This document shows positions 1 to 10,455 of a DNA stretch of 64,000 bases, one piece after another. Both the position numbers and the translations under genes were made by a program. Position 1 is the first letter of the stretch. Each line of letters begins with the position of its first letter. A model generated the notes under the pieces. The model saw only the letters and a list, made by a program, of their open reading frames with translations. It did no database searches and was not told the DNA's origin. Source of the DNA: Odiellus spinosus (Eukaryota > Arthropoda > Arachnida > Opiliones > Phalangiidae); assembly GCA_963920705.1 (NCBI GenBank), contig OY987239.1, forward strand, positions 3,788,576 to 3,852,575, read 5' to 3'.

Positions 1-32
1 TTGGTGTTTCAATATGTTTTGACAATGTTTAG

Positions 33-796
33 ACTAGTTCAAGAAGCGAATACCAGTTATTGCGACAAATTATCGAGCAAAGAAAATTAGACATCTTTTA
101 CGACAATGTTCGCAACGTGAGCAAATGGAGTTGGAACGGAAAATACGCCCATTTCTTGTATGGTCCAATCGTGAAGCCGCATGTGCATCACATCAGAGAG
201 AAACTGAGAGAAAACGACAAAAAGGTTTACGTTGGCAACACGAAGTACGACCAATGTTACATCTTTTTGCTTTATAACAAAAATCTGTCCACTTCTATTT
301 TGGAACGAGTCGACTACTTGTAAGTTTGAAATACACTCCTTTCTATCAAGTTATATTAGTCGCTCGTGTTAGTGCTATATAACTTAAGATAAAAAAAGTA
401 ATTCAAAATAACAGTATATACGGAAACGTTGCTAGGTATTGATTAACTATAGTATCTAAACTTAGAAGTAACATTTCATGCAGAAAACTGGTTTCTTTGT
501 GATAGCCTATGCTGTTTCTACAGTGGGGTAGTGTAATTTAGGTTATATCAACTACCTTTGTTTCGTCCATTCTTTCAAGGACTACACGATTTGTGGAAAC
601 TGATCAACTGTTTCCGATAAGGAGTATCTACAGTTTCAAGTCCCGCAAATACATGTACCAACCAGGAAACCAAGTGAGTGCCGTTACTCCACTAACTGCG
701 CATTTTCTTTGGCCCGCGTTCAAAATTTGGATCGTCGGAATTGCCTCTTCTATTTTGGTCGCGATGATTGAATTAATTTCACGCTTGAAATGTTGA
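33..796 (+). CDS. Ionotropic receptor (IR), copy 1, last two exons (partial at left edge)
   Basis: This is the C-terminal part of an invertebrate ionotropic receptor, a ligand-gated cation channel of the iGluR superfamily used mainly in chemosensation at the plasma membrane. Two exons are visible: 33-319 (acceptor AG at 31-32, donor GTAAGT at 320) and 580-796 (acceptor at 578-579, stop TGA 794-796). The phase matches: exon one ends on TT and exon two supplies the G of a Leu codon. The first exon encodes the second ligand-binding lobe (S2), with WSWNGKYAHFLYGP. The second ends S2 and enters TM4, with a hydrophobic run around KIWIVGIASSILVAMIEL and a short basic tail. Family assignment comes from the homologous upstream exons of copies 2 and 3, which contain the TM3 motif. 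No lesion is visible in these exons, so this copy could be functional, but its 5' part lies outside the window. The reading is firm; the ligand is unknown. Confidence 0.72.
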
Positions 797-1714
797 TTTT
801 TCGATTATACTAAGCCATTTTAATCTAACTTAAATTCAAGGTCAATGTTTGTAAGTACCACTAAGCCATATGAAAAATCTTCAGAATCTCAGACGTTTTG
901 CTCAAGACACGTTTGTTGTACAGATTTTTTCTCCTTGAACACTCACATAAAAATCTAACCTCGTACCAATTCCGTTAAGTATTAAGTTAGTGTAAATGAA
1001 CATTTTCCAACTTTTGTAATTAACTCGGGCAATTATATATCAAGGCTCTAAAACAGACTAATATCCCAATTCCGAGTTTTATCTAGAGACGAGGAATATG
1101 GTAAATAATAAAAGGATTATACGATTTAAAAGATTCCCTATCGATTAATATCGATCTTGAAATCAAAAAACAAATTGAAATAATTTATTAAACACCACGT
1201 CATAATTAACTTTTACTATTTTTCGAAATATCATTTATCATGATAATTATAAAATTAGAACGTCATATATTATGGCGCTGAAAGATTGTTATACAGAGTG
1301 CTTTGTCTTACAGTATTAGTATTGATCGTCGCTTTATATCGACCACTTTTCTGACTCGAAGTTAATCCCAACATCTGAAGGACAATCTAGAAATTCTAAT
1401 AACATCAGAAGGGTGGCGCACTTACGTGGATTTCCGTTTTTAGCTGCCGAATTTAACTTATAAGTAATAGGTAAAAAGTAACCGGATAATCGATTGCGCA
1501 ATTATTATAAAATTAGGCAGCAAAAGTTGTATAGTCTGAACGCACCTTTAAGTGTACCAAAAAGCGTGTAATAAAAGGTGTTTAATAAACGTGCTTTTTC
1601 ACTCGCTTGTCTACCGACTTAATTATCCATAAATTAAAAGCCACATCTCCCTAAACCTTTCTCCTTTAATAAAATCAAATATAACCTCTTAAAATAAATG
1701 TTCAGAACGGAATT
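797..1714. other. 3' flank of IR unit 1 (duplicated non-coding)
   Basis: This AT-rich sequence has no gene. It aligns by eye with the DNA downstream of copies 2 (12477-13370) and 3 (20614-21085, then 22350-22480), so it is part of the tandemly duplicated IR unit. A typical shared stretch is the CGACCACTTTTC..GACTCGAA region. A short stretch near 1672 (TAATAAAATC) could serve as a polyadenylation signal, but nothing proves it. Confidence 0.6.
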
Positions 1715-1847
1715 TTTATCTAGACCCAACCCTAGTGGGGTCTAGCTACTGTATTCACTGCGGCGTCGGCGTAGGCGTTGGCGTTGGCGTCTGCGTTGCG
1801 CAAGAAAACGAAATACGTCATCGAATCGAAAAACTTTCGTCTTCTTA

Positions 1848-1958
1848 CCTCTCCGAATGAACTTTTAGTTCACGGAGAGGTTCTGTCTGTTACGTCATCG
1901 AATTGGAAAAACTTTTGTCTTCTTACCTCTCCGAGTGAACTTTTAGTTCGCGGAGAGG
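1848..1958. repeat. Pair of GAGAGG hairpins in 77-bp tandem units
   Basis: Two near-identical stem-loops, 1848-1880 and 1926-1958, each pair CCTCTCCG with CGGAGAGG around a loop containing TTTTA. The units between them (TACGTCATCGAAT...) are also repeated, giving a period of about 78 bp. A third version with the stem CCTCCCC/GGGGGAGG lies at 22490-22521. Confidence 0.75.
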
Positions 1959-2334
1959 TTCTGTCTGTACGTGACGTCGGAAGAAGACGTCATCACCCAC
2001 GGCGCTTGACTCTCCAATAAAATTCGCTTTTACAGTTATTAGCTTCTACCTTGCTGTAAAAGTATATCCACCACAGCTCATTGAAGAGCAGCAACCGTTA
2101 CTCGCTCGTTAGTTTATAATGATCAACGAACGCCTTATATAGTATCTTTTGGATTCGCGTCTATTTTAGCCTTCTGAGGTTATAGCTTTTACTGAATTGA
2201 AACGTAATATTCATTTAAATTAAAACAGATTAAATGATTTAACTTAATCTTAAAACGAATGTTGCTGAAACTTAAATTTAATGTAAAAGATATTTTCGAA
2301 GATATTCGATATTTTCTTATAGGTTGATTAGATA

Positions 2335-2960
2335 AAGGCGTGTTTTCACGGGTGTTCAAGATAAAATGAATTAATAAATTTTAGATAGGATGGTGCGTTT
2401 TCACGGGTATCCAAGATAAGACAATAAAGATTGGATTTAAAGGTGCCTTCACAAGGGTATCCAAGGTAAAAATTAATAAAGATTAGATATAAAGGCGTGT
2501 TCAAAGAGTATCCAAGATAAAAGGACTTAATAAAGAATAGATATAAAGACGCGTTTATAAGATAAAAATGACTTAATAAAGAATAGATATTAAGTCCCGT
2601 TCGCACGAGTATCCAAGATAAAATGACAAAGATAATATATAAATGCCTGTTCGCACGGGTATCTAAGTTAAAACTGAATAAATATTAGATATAAAGCCAC
2701 GTTCACACGGGTATCCAAGATAAATTAATAAAGATTAGATATAAATCCGCGTTCAGACGTATCAAAGAAAAATTAAGATTCAAAATAAAGCCGCGTACAC
2801 GCGGGCATCCAAGATAAATACATAACGATTAGATATATAGCCGCTTTCACACGAGTATCTAAGATAAATTAATAAAGATTAGATATAAAGCCGCTTTCAC
2901 ACGGGTATCCAAGATAAATTAATAAAGATTAGATATAAAGACGCGTTCACAGGTAGCCAA
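2335..2960 (+). repeat. Minisatellite, about 57-bp period, 11 units
   Basis: Degenerate tandem units share GGGTATCCAAGATAAA, then TTAATAAAGATTAGATATAA, then a GCxGCGTTCACAC segment. The right-hand units (2690-2950) are most alike; those on the left vary by indels. The minus-strand reading frame across 2346-2606 is a product of the repeat. Confidence 0.85.
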
Positions 2961-3066
2961 ATTGAAAAACATGGTTTGAAAAACATGATTTGAAAAACAT
3001 GATTTGAAAAACATGATATGAAAAACATGATTTGAAAAACATGATTTGAAAAACATAATTTGAAAA
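2961..3066 (+). repeat. Short tandem repeat, 15-bp TTGAAAAACATGATT
   Basis: About seven consecutive units of TTGAAAAACATGATT with single-base variants directly follow the minisatellite. Confidence 0.9.
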
Positions 3067-3655
3067 ACTTTACGCAACTTTGTGTTTAAAGGAATCTCGA
3101 AACGCCATTCAAATTGTTCAAAGAGCGTTTATGCATGCATAACAAGCCTATGCTGTAGCATCATTCTTTCAACCTCTTTTACAATGTCATGGGTCTAGCT
3201 ATACCTATGTTTTTTTCCAGTTGGCTTCCCAAACAATGAGCAAAGTCTCGTGTTTAAGACAATTCTAATAACAATTGATTTCTCGCTGACCCTTCGATGG
3301 GATGAAACTCAGGATCTCCGTGAATCCAGCTAAGTCTATTTTCGGATTAAGTTTAATTTATTTCTAGTTTAATATTTGTTGCAAACTGGCGGTTTAAACC
3401 TATTTACGAGGAATCGATAACAAAGCACATGTTGTTAGGTTTTATTCCCCTTTAGAGACAGGAAACGTTCAGAAATGTAATTAGTTCTTGAATTTTCGGA
3501 GGCACGCACAAAAGTAATTACTTCTCCCTATAAACTAGATAAGATTGAGTTTCAACGAGAATATTATTCTCTACCGCCTTACCATTCGCTGAAGCTTATT
3601 ACTACTGAAACATCAATATGGTTTCATTATTTCGAAACGAAAAATGAACTACAAG
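3067..3655. other. Non-coding spacer before IR copy 2
   Basis: No gene is seen. It contains a half copy of the small inverted-repeat element whose full form is at 3943-4119 (GAGGAATCGATAACAAAGCAC near 3409, followed by GTTAGGTTTTATTCCC), and a tract around 3310-3360 (GTGAATCCAGCTAAG) shared with 13393-13515 and 15575-16650. Confidence 0.5.
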
Positions 3656-3942
3656 GTGTCTGGAAATAACACGTATAACTGCGTTGGTCCTACACCAATC
3701 AACGCGCGAGCCGTTTCAAATGATATTACACTAGGTACTAGTTATTATCGAGTAGACATGCAAGTAGTCTCCACGACCAAAAATGTCTCAGAAACTCAAC
3801 TTCGAATCGTTTTTGCTCATGTAAGTTGCGCTTATTTCATTAAAATCTAATTGTGTTTACTTGCCAAAGATCAAATCTAATACGGATCAATATGGCAATA
3901 AATGAAAGTTGTTATATTGTTACATAATATTTGAAAATACAT

Positions 3943-4119
3943 AAAGGGAGAATGCAACCTAACAAGTGATTTTTTTATAGATTCCTTATCGTTTAAGTAG
4001 TCGCAATCCACCGAATAAAATGTCAAAGAGAAAATGAGGCTTAGATAAACTCATGAAGATTGTCACTTTCTTCGTAATCGATAGAAAAAAAACTTGTTTG
4101 GTTGCATTCTCCCTTAAAA
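3943..4119. mobile_element. MITE-like inverted-repeat element (complete copy)
   Basis: The termini are inverted copies: TAAAGGGAGAATGCAACC at the left and GGTTGCATTCTCCCTTA at the right, continuing inward as (ACAAGTGATTTTTTTATAGATT) against its complement. No coding capacity. Halves or internally deleted copies of the same family occur near 3410, 11566, 13975, 14884, 15105, 16712, 17188, 19495 and 21352, mostly in IR introns. Confidence 0.7.
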
Positions 4120-4670
4120 GAAAGTTAAATTTATATAACAGAAGAATATCTGGGAAGCCGATTTAGCGCAATCATGGTTAAATGGGAAGTTCACACCTAG
4201 TTTTTACGAATACTTTACGGCACAGCAGTTCATCTTTCTTAACTTAGAATGTCACGTGAGTCAAACTTATTAAAATATGCGCGAAAACTAGAACCAAATC
4301 AAGAACGTCCGAAATGGGGTCGCCACTATCGACCCCATAGTTATTAATTCAAATTGTTTTTCTCTTGCGATGTCTGTCTGCAATATCGTCTGCTACCGAG
4401 ATTGAGTAGATAAGTTCGGTGTTATAGAACGTCGGCTTTTTGCAGTGTATATGCTGTTATATTTTGTTTATTGCGATCAAGTATTCTGTATAATTCATAA
4501 CATGACGAAACAACATTAGAAAGAGCACCAGTACTAGTTTTTTGTTTATTACGATTAACCTCTGAATTTAAAAACATTGAATATTTAAGGAAAGACACCA
4601 TTAGTGAAAAAACATAAATATAATCAAAAATTAATGTAATTGTCTTAGAATTCAAGCACTCTTTGCCCGT

Positions 4671-5854
4671 TTAGTTCGAATATTCACCGGAGTCTTCGCG
4701 GTCATCTTGCATGTTGATAATAAGAGGTTCATTCGCGGTTTCGATGATGGGATCTTTTTCCCAGTACTCTTCAAGTACCTTTTCCACATGCATAATCGCG
4801 TTTATCCAATTTTCCGGTGTAACACGTTCTATGGCCCTTACTGTGGTATCTTTGACCGTCGATAGTTTGAAACCAGAATTCTCATTGGCAACTTCGTTCT
4901 TCACTTGTGCCCATATAAACTCAATTGGGTTAAACTGGCAATGGTACGGTGGAAGCCTCACCACTTTGTGACCTCTACTTTCAGCAATCTCGTCACTTTC
5001 GTATCTCAGGGTTCTTGACTTGTGAAGTTTAATTATTTCATAGAGTTCCGCTTTGAGTGAGGTTTTGTCAGAGGGAATGTGGTTGTCGTCGAGCCATTTC
5101 TGCATGTCGCCTTTACGAGTTGCTGTGGTAGGTGCTTTGTCTACAATGACCGAGTGATATGACGCGTTGTCCATGAAGATGGTCGCATTTTCAATGTTAG
5201 GAAGAAGTTGTTTTATAAACCACTCTTTGAAGCATTTGCATTCATGTCGGCATGATAGTCTGCAAGGCCCGATTTAGATGGGAATATCAAGAGTCCATTC
5301 TTCACAAAACCTTTCGAGGAACCCGCGTGAAGTACAATAAGTCTCTTTCCTTTACCAGAAGGAACTTTCGGACCAGATATATCGTCCGACTGCCAACATT
5401 GCGATAATGTATGGTCTTCATTCACCCACGTCTCGTCAATAAAAATAACGTTGTTCTTCAAATTAATACCTTTTACCGTTTTTAGAAATTGCCGACGGCG
5501 AGCCACGACGTCAGTTCTTTCCATAAGATGCTCGCGACTATCGACCTTTTTATACTCGAAACCAAGTTGATTTTTAAGTACTTGTCGTAATGATTCACGA
5601 CCACAGCTGAAAATGGCTTCTTGCGTCACATCGTCGACTTGTCGAAGGGATTCCAGTAATTTCTCTACAGTGGGGAGCTCTTTGTCTAAGTAGAATTGAT
5701 GTACTCGACGTCTAATGGCTTCAAGCTGAAACCTATCTACCTCAGTTACGGGGGATGAACGGCTTCTAGACTTCCCGGGACTCTGGGCAATCTCGGCGTA
5801 TGACTTTCCTATTTGTTCGGCATCTTCCACTTCCTTCTGAATCCTATCAAACAT
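4671..5854 (-). pseudogene. DD82E-type transposase, left arm (frameshifted, N-terminus deleted)
   Basis: This is a DDE-superfamily cut-and-paste transposase related to the IS630-Tc1-mariner group. Two frames cover it: 5854 to 5213 (central part, first catalytic Asp in FIDETWVNED) and 5174 to 4671 (second Asp in MDNASYH, Glu in FNPIEFIWAQVK). They are separated by a 1-bp deletion near 5238, where GATGAATGCAAATG replaces GATGAATGCCAAATG of the right arm. The N-terminal helix-turn-helix region, about 235 bp in the right arm, is missing, so the frame opens directly at FDRIQKEVED. It does retain the SQCWQSDDIS segment that the right arm has lost. It cannot make a complete transposase. Confidence 0.85.
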
Positions 5855-6110
5855 TTTAAATATTTATTTTAGATAAAATATTCCATTTTAAAAATATTCA
5901 ATTACCCGTGGTTTCGTTTGTTTTTTTTAGTTAAGGTCTTAATTAAAATGTGAAATTCCTTCCGCTTAACTAAAAAAACAAACGAAACCACGGGTAATTG
6001 AAGATTTTTAAAATTGAATATTTTATCTAAAATAAATATTTAAAACGTTTGACAATTTTATCGCGCATGGTATTAATCAATGGGAGTGTGCAGCTCATAG
6101 TTAGTTAACC

Positions 6111-7424
6111 ATGCCGAAATGTAGTAGAGGCTCAACTATCCACCGCCAGGCAAGAATAATTATATCTAATGTATCCAGTTATTTTGAAAGAGAGCGCAAC
6201 GAAAAACGTGTCTTGCATCCGGTGGAACAGGTTCAAGTTCGCACGGCAGAAGCAACTGGTGTAAGTTGTACAACGGTAAAAAGGATTCAGAAGGAAGTGA
6301 AAGATGCCGAACAGATAGGAAAGTCATACGCCGAGGTTGCCCAGAGTCCCGGGAAGTCTAGAAGCCGTTCATCCCCCGTAACTGAGGTAGATAGCTTTCA
6401 GCTTGAAGCCATTAGACGTCGAGTACATCAATTCTACTTAGACAAAGAGCTCCCCACTGTAGAGAAATTACTGGAATCCCTTCGACAAGTCGACGATGTG
6501 ACGCAAGAAGCCATTTTCAGCTGTGGTCGTGAATCATTACGACAAGTACTTAAAAATCAACTTGGTTTCGAGTATAAAAAGGTCGATAGTCGCAAGCATC
6601 TTATGGAAAGAACTGACGTCGTGGCTCGCCGTCGGCAATTTCTAAAAACGGTAAAAGGTATTGATTTGAAGGACAACGTTATTTTTATTGACGAGACGTG
6701 GGTGAATGAAAACCATACTGGTCCGAAATTCCCTTCTGGTAAAGGAAAGAGACTTATTGTACTTCACGCGGGTTCCTCGAAAGGTTTTGTGAAGAATGTA
6801 CTCTTGATATTCCCATCTAAATCGGGCCTTGCAGACTATCTTGCCGACATGAATGCCAAATGCTTGAAAGAGTGGTTTATAAAACAACTTCTTTCTAACA
6901 TTGAAAATGCGACCATCTTAATGGACAACGCGTCATATCACTCGGTCATTGTAGACAAAGCACCTACCACAGCAACTCGTAAAGGCGACATGCAGAAATG
7001 GCTCGACGACAACCACATTCCCTCTGACAAAACCTCACTCAAAGCGGAACTCTATGAAATAATTAAACTTCACAAGTCAAGAACCCTGAGATACGAAATT
7101 GACGAGATTGCTGAAAGTAGAGGTCACAAAGTGGTGAGGCTTCCACCGTACCATTGCCATTTTAACCCAATTGAGTTGATATGGGCACAAGTGAAGAACG
7201 AAGTTGCCAAGGAGAATTATGGTTTCAAACTATCGACGGTCAAAGATACCACCATAAGGGCCATATAACGTGTTACACCGGAAAATTGGATCTACGCGAT
7301 TATGCATGTGGAAAAGGTACTTGAAGAGTATTGGGAAAAAGACCCCATCATCGAAACCGCGATTGAACCTCTTATTATCAACATGCAAGATGACCGCGAA
7401 GACTCCGATGAATATTCGAACTAA
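6111..7424 (+). pseudogene. DD82E-type transposase, right arm (nonsense codon, 33-bp deletion)
   Basis: The frame starts at ATG 6111. Residues 1-65 include a helix-turn-helix-like segment (TAEATGVSCTTVKRIQKE), presumably for binding the transposon ends. The catalytic triad is Asp194 (FIDETWV), Asp272 (LMDNASYH) and Glu355 (FNPIELIW); 82 residues lie between the last two, hence DD82E, a spacing I recall for the Sailor-type branch of the Tc1/mariner group. Two lesions are visible. An 11-codon in-frame deletion follows residue 200 relative to the left arm. GAA has become TAA at 7266-7268, after which the same frame stays open to a TAA at 7422-7424 (original C-terminus ...DSDEYSN). The protein would be truncated after 385 residues, just beyond the catalytic Glu, so activity is doubtful but not strictly excluded. 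Confidence 0.85.
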
Positions 7425-7790
7425 ACGGGCAAAGAGTGCTTGAATTCTAAGGCAATTACATTAATTTTTGATTATATTTATGTTTTTTCACTAATGGTGT
7501 CTTTCCTTAAATATTCAATGTTTTTAAATTCAGAGGTTAATCGTAATAAACAAAAAACTAGTACTGGTGCTCTTTCTAATGTTGTTTCGTTATGTTATGA
7601 ATTATACAGAATACTTGATCGCAATAAACAAAATATAACAGCATATACACTGCAAAAAGCCGACGTTCTATAACACCGAACTTATCTACTCAATCTCGAT
7701 AGCAGACGATATTGTAGACAGACATCGCAAGAGAAAAACAAGTTGAATTAATAACTATGGGGTCGATAGTGGCGACCCCATTTCGGACGT

Positions 7791-8382
7791 TTTTCTCAGG
7801 GCTCTTCTTTCTTTGGGGCGACTATAGGAATGTTTAATCTCTCTATAGAACTTAGCCAGACTTCAAGAAACTCTTAGATTAGAAGCACACCACAAATGCT
7901 TACATATCGAAGTATATCTGATAGGCTATTGAAGTCATTTTCCTTATTAATTAGTGAGTAAACGATTTTCTTCACAGAAATATTTCAGATGTCTTACGCA
8001 TTATTAGTCTAATTCTTTGTACAACCTATGCTAAACCAGTTGTCATTTTAAAGGTTGAAATTGTTTGATGTCGAAGACGTCGGTGATATGCACGAAAACA
8101 TTGGGAAACAACGCCCTCAGACAATAAATACAGTACTCGAAGGAATTAAAAATGGCGTAAGTGCTCATTTCCATATGTCAATAAATTGCAATACGCATGA
8201 TGATCGGCCCATAACATTAAACGCTAACGCGTTGACTAAATACTTTATCGACACACTATTACTGTAAGCCATTAGTAGTTTCTAGACACACCCTCTAGGG
8301 GATGTAGGATATTATAACGTCCTAAAAAGACTATCGATTTTCGTTCCTACGAAACGTCACACAAGCTTGTACACGTTGTAAT
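7791..8382 (+). other. Intron remainder and exon C of IR copy 2
   Basis: The intron resumes after the transposon and leads to exon C, which reads VEDVGDMHENIGKQRPQ...EGIKNG and ends at donor GTAAGT (8157). Upstream, 7990-8050 reads LRIISLILCTTYAKPVVILK in another frame, resembling the start of an iGluR S1 lobe. All copies share this frame offset, so either an exon boundary lies near 8053 or an old shared frameshift does. No other gene is seen. Confidence 0.45.
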
Positions 8383-8891
8383 ATACAGGATGTTTCTGAA
8401 AGGTCTGGAAAAAATGAAAGGGGTTTTTCGTGGGGTCAGACTGAGTAAAAAAGGTTTATGAACCTTTAGTCTCACGCGCTGCGTTGCGTAGTTATGAGCC
8501 CTTGAAAATAGTCCTCAAAAATACGAAAAACGACCGAAAGGTGTAGGTAAGATTGTGCCTTTGACCATTATTGTTTTTCAATTTAATTGTGCATAAGCTA
8601 ATTATCGAGAGATAAGTGAAACAAGGTGTTTATTGACTAAAAAAAGCGTATCAACATGTTTAGGAGTGTGCAATCATTAACTTTTTTCAGAAGTACTTGA
8701 ACTCAAAGTGTGTTTCGGGTGTTGAAAAGGGAATTTTAAAAGAAACCATTATTAATTACCATAATTATCAATTGTTTAATAATCGGAATCAGAAGTATTT
8801 ACAAAAATTGTTCGAAATGCATTCCGTCAGCGTTGATACACACTTGAGCCCGTCTAATAAATGATTGTCTAACTCGTTCGAAGATCCCTGG

Positions 8892-9450
8892 TTAGTTGCG
8901 TACGGTAACGTTTCGCAGGCATGAATAATTCTTTGACGTACTAACATAAACTAAGTCCTTAAGGTGGCCCCAAAGAAAGAAATCACAAGGATTTAGGTTC
9001 GGAGATCTGGCGGGCCACGCAACCGTTCCGCCACGACCAATCCACCTCAAAGGGAATGCTTCATTAAGGAAGGCCCTAACTAGGAGAGAAAAATGAGGTG
9101 GTGCACCGTCGTGCATAAACCACATGTCTCGTCTCAAGGCCAATGGTACGTCTTCAAGAAGCTCGAACAGATTGTCTTGAAGAAATCGGAGATATGCCTC
9201 ACCATTATGCCTTGGCTGCAGAAAGAATGGTCCAATTAAATGGTCACCAACAATTCCGCACCAGACGTTTAAGCTGAATAGAAATTGGTGAGCCCTAACA
9301 CTTCTAGCGTGGGGGGTTTTGTTGCGCCCACTGATGCCTGTTGTGCATGTTCAATATGCCATCACGGGAGAAAATGGCCTCATCCGTAACTAAAAGGTTT
9401 TGGGGTATGTTTATGTCTTGATGTTGAGCGATAAACCACAGACAAGACAT
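8892..9450 (-). pseudogene. DD41D mariner transposase, left arm (degraded)
   Basis: Read on the minus strand it runs from IPQNLLVTDEAIFSRDG (first Asp, about 9390) through NPP at a poly-C tract, then shifts frame (6 C where the right arm has 13), to HARSVRAHQF...LNVWCGIVGDH, WFMHDGAPPHFS (second Asp) and SPNLNPCDFFLWG (third Asp). The C-terminus diverges after LVYVS. The spacing of the last two Asp residues is 41, as in the rosa branch. Frameshifts make it non-functional. Confidence 0.75.
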
Positions 9451-9583
9451 CAGATGACAAGGCATCAGTGGGCGCAACAAACCCCCCCCCCCCCACGCTA
9501 GAAGTGTTAGGGCTCACCAAGTTCCATTCAGCTTAATCGTCTGGTGCGGAATTGTTGGTGACCATTTAATTGGACCATTCTTT

Positions 9584-10036
9584 TTGCAGCCAAGGCTTAA
9601 TGGTGAGGCATTTCTCCGATTTCTTCAAGACAATCTGTTCGAGCTTCTTGAAGACGTACCATTGGTCTTGAGACTAGACATGTGGTTTATGCACGACGGT
9701 GCACCACCTCATTTTTCTCTCCTAGTTAGGGCCTTCCTTAATGAAACATTCCCTTTGAGGTGGATTGGTCGTGGCGGAACGGTTGCGTGGCCAGCCAGAT
9801 CTCCGGACCTAAGCCCTTGTGATTTCTTTCTTTGGGGCCACCTTAAGGACTTAGTGTATGTTAGTGAAGTGCGTGACGTGGAAGATCTACGTCAAAGGAT
9901 TATTGATGCCTGCGAAACCATACGCAACACACTAGGGATCTTCGAACGAGCTAGACAATCATTTATTAGACTCGGGCTCAAGTGTGTATCAACGCTGACG
10001 GAATGCATTTCGAACAATTTTTGTAAATACTTCTGA
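9584..10036 (+). pseudogene. DD41D mariner transposase, right arm (5'-truncated)
   Basis: This open frame of 150 codons is the C-terminal half of a mariner-like transposase: HDGAPPHFS with catalytic Asp38, WIGRGG, then SPDLSPCDFFLWG with Asp80 (41 residues apart, DD41D). The rest (VEDLRQRIIDACETIRNTLG...) is the normal C-terminal helix. The frame could be read back towards 9490, but the first catalytic Asp and the DNA-binding region are absent because the palindrome centre begins there. It is probably an inactive relic. Confidence 0.8.
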
Positions 10037-10455
10037 TTCCGATTATTAAACAATTGATAATTACGGTAATTATTAATGGTTTCTTGTAAAATTCCCTTTT
10101 CAACACCCGAAGCACGCGTAATAAACCACACTTAGAGTTCAAGTACTTCTGACCAAAGTTAATGATTGCACACTCCTAAACATGTTGATACGCTTTTTTT
10201 AATTAATAAACACCTTGTTTCACTTATCTCTCGATAATTAGCTTATGCACAATTAAACTGAAAACAATAATGGTCAAAGGCACAATCTTACTTACACCTT
10301 TCGGTCGTTTTTCTTATTTTCGAGGACTATTTTCAAGGGCTCATTACTACGCAACGCAGCGCGTGAGACTAAAGGTTCATAAACCTTTTTCACTCAGTCT
10401 GACCCCACGAAAAACCCCCTTCATTTTTTCCAGACCTTTCAGAAACACCCTGTAT

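Larger units (their letters stand above)
1740..3066 (+). repeat. Dispersed repeat with hairpins, TATA region and minisatellite (copy a)
   Basis: This is a composite repeat. In order it has a GGCGTT-rich start, two 77-bp units each carrying a strong hairpin (1848-1880, 1926-1958), a divergent TACGTCA/GACGTC palindrome near 1972, a block containing TTACTCGCTCG and a TATA-like TTATATAG near 2131, then a minisatellite. A related series (hairpin, CTCGCTCG block, TATA, then one minisatellite-like unit) recurs at 22485-23480 in the same position after IR copy 3. It looks like a non-autonomous mobile element; no protein is encoded. The class is uncertain: the minisatellite core recalls non-autonomous Helitron/Helentron elements, which is only a suggestion. 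Confidence 0.5.
4305..7790. mobile_element. Palindromic DD82E-type Tc1/mariner insertion
   Basis: This 3.5-kb insertion lies in intron B-C of IR copy 2 and is absent from the equivalent introns near 14225 and 17415. The left arm (4305-5935) and right arm (5965-7790) are inverted copies around a 29-bp loop, about 98% alike by eye outside indels. Both outer ends begin ACGTCCGAAATGGGGTCG, itself part of a small hairpin (GGGGTCG...CGACCCC). The two transposase copies point away from the centre. The arms carry different lesions, so neither encodes an intact protein. Flanking intron sequence resumes as ACTATAGGAATG at the right; no clear TA target duplication is visible. The structure is either a fold-back element with very long inverted termini or two head-to-head copies fused by deletion. 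Confidence 0.85.
8383..10455. mobile_element. Palindromic DD41D (rosa-like) mariner insertion
   Basis: The second large palindrome in IR copy 2 (intron C-D). Ends are TACAGGATGTTTCTGAAAGG at the left and its near-complement ending CACCCTGTA at the right, both next to TA, the usual Tc1/mariner target. The arms run to about 9340 and from about 9460. The roughly 120-bp centre holds transposase sequence present only once (minus strand, TDEAIFSRDGILNMHN, including the first catalytic Asp). The terminal 250 bp of the two arms match almost base for base. Neither arm holds an intact transposase. Confidence 0.85.

Noticed and set aside
1778..2020. 80-codon frame with two similar halves
   Set aside because: The halves are the 77-bp hairpin repeat; no protein similarity beyond the duplication.
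4422..4655. 77-codon frame at both outer ends of the first palindrome (also 7440-7673)
   Set aside because: The same sequence in both arms lies after the transposase stop, lacks any motif and is better read as 3' non-coding end of the element.
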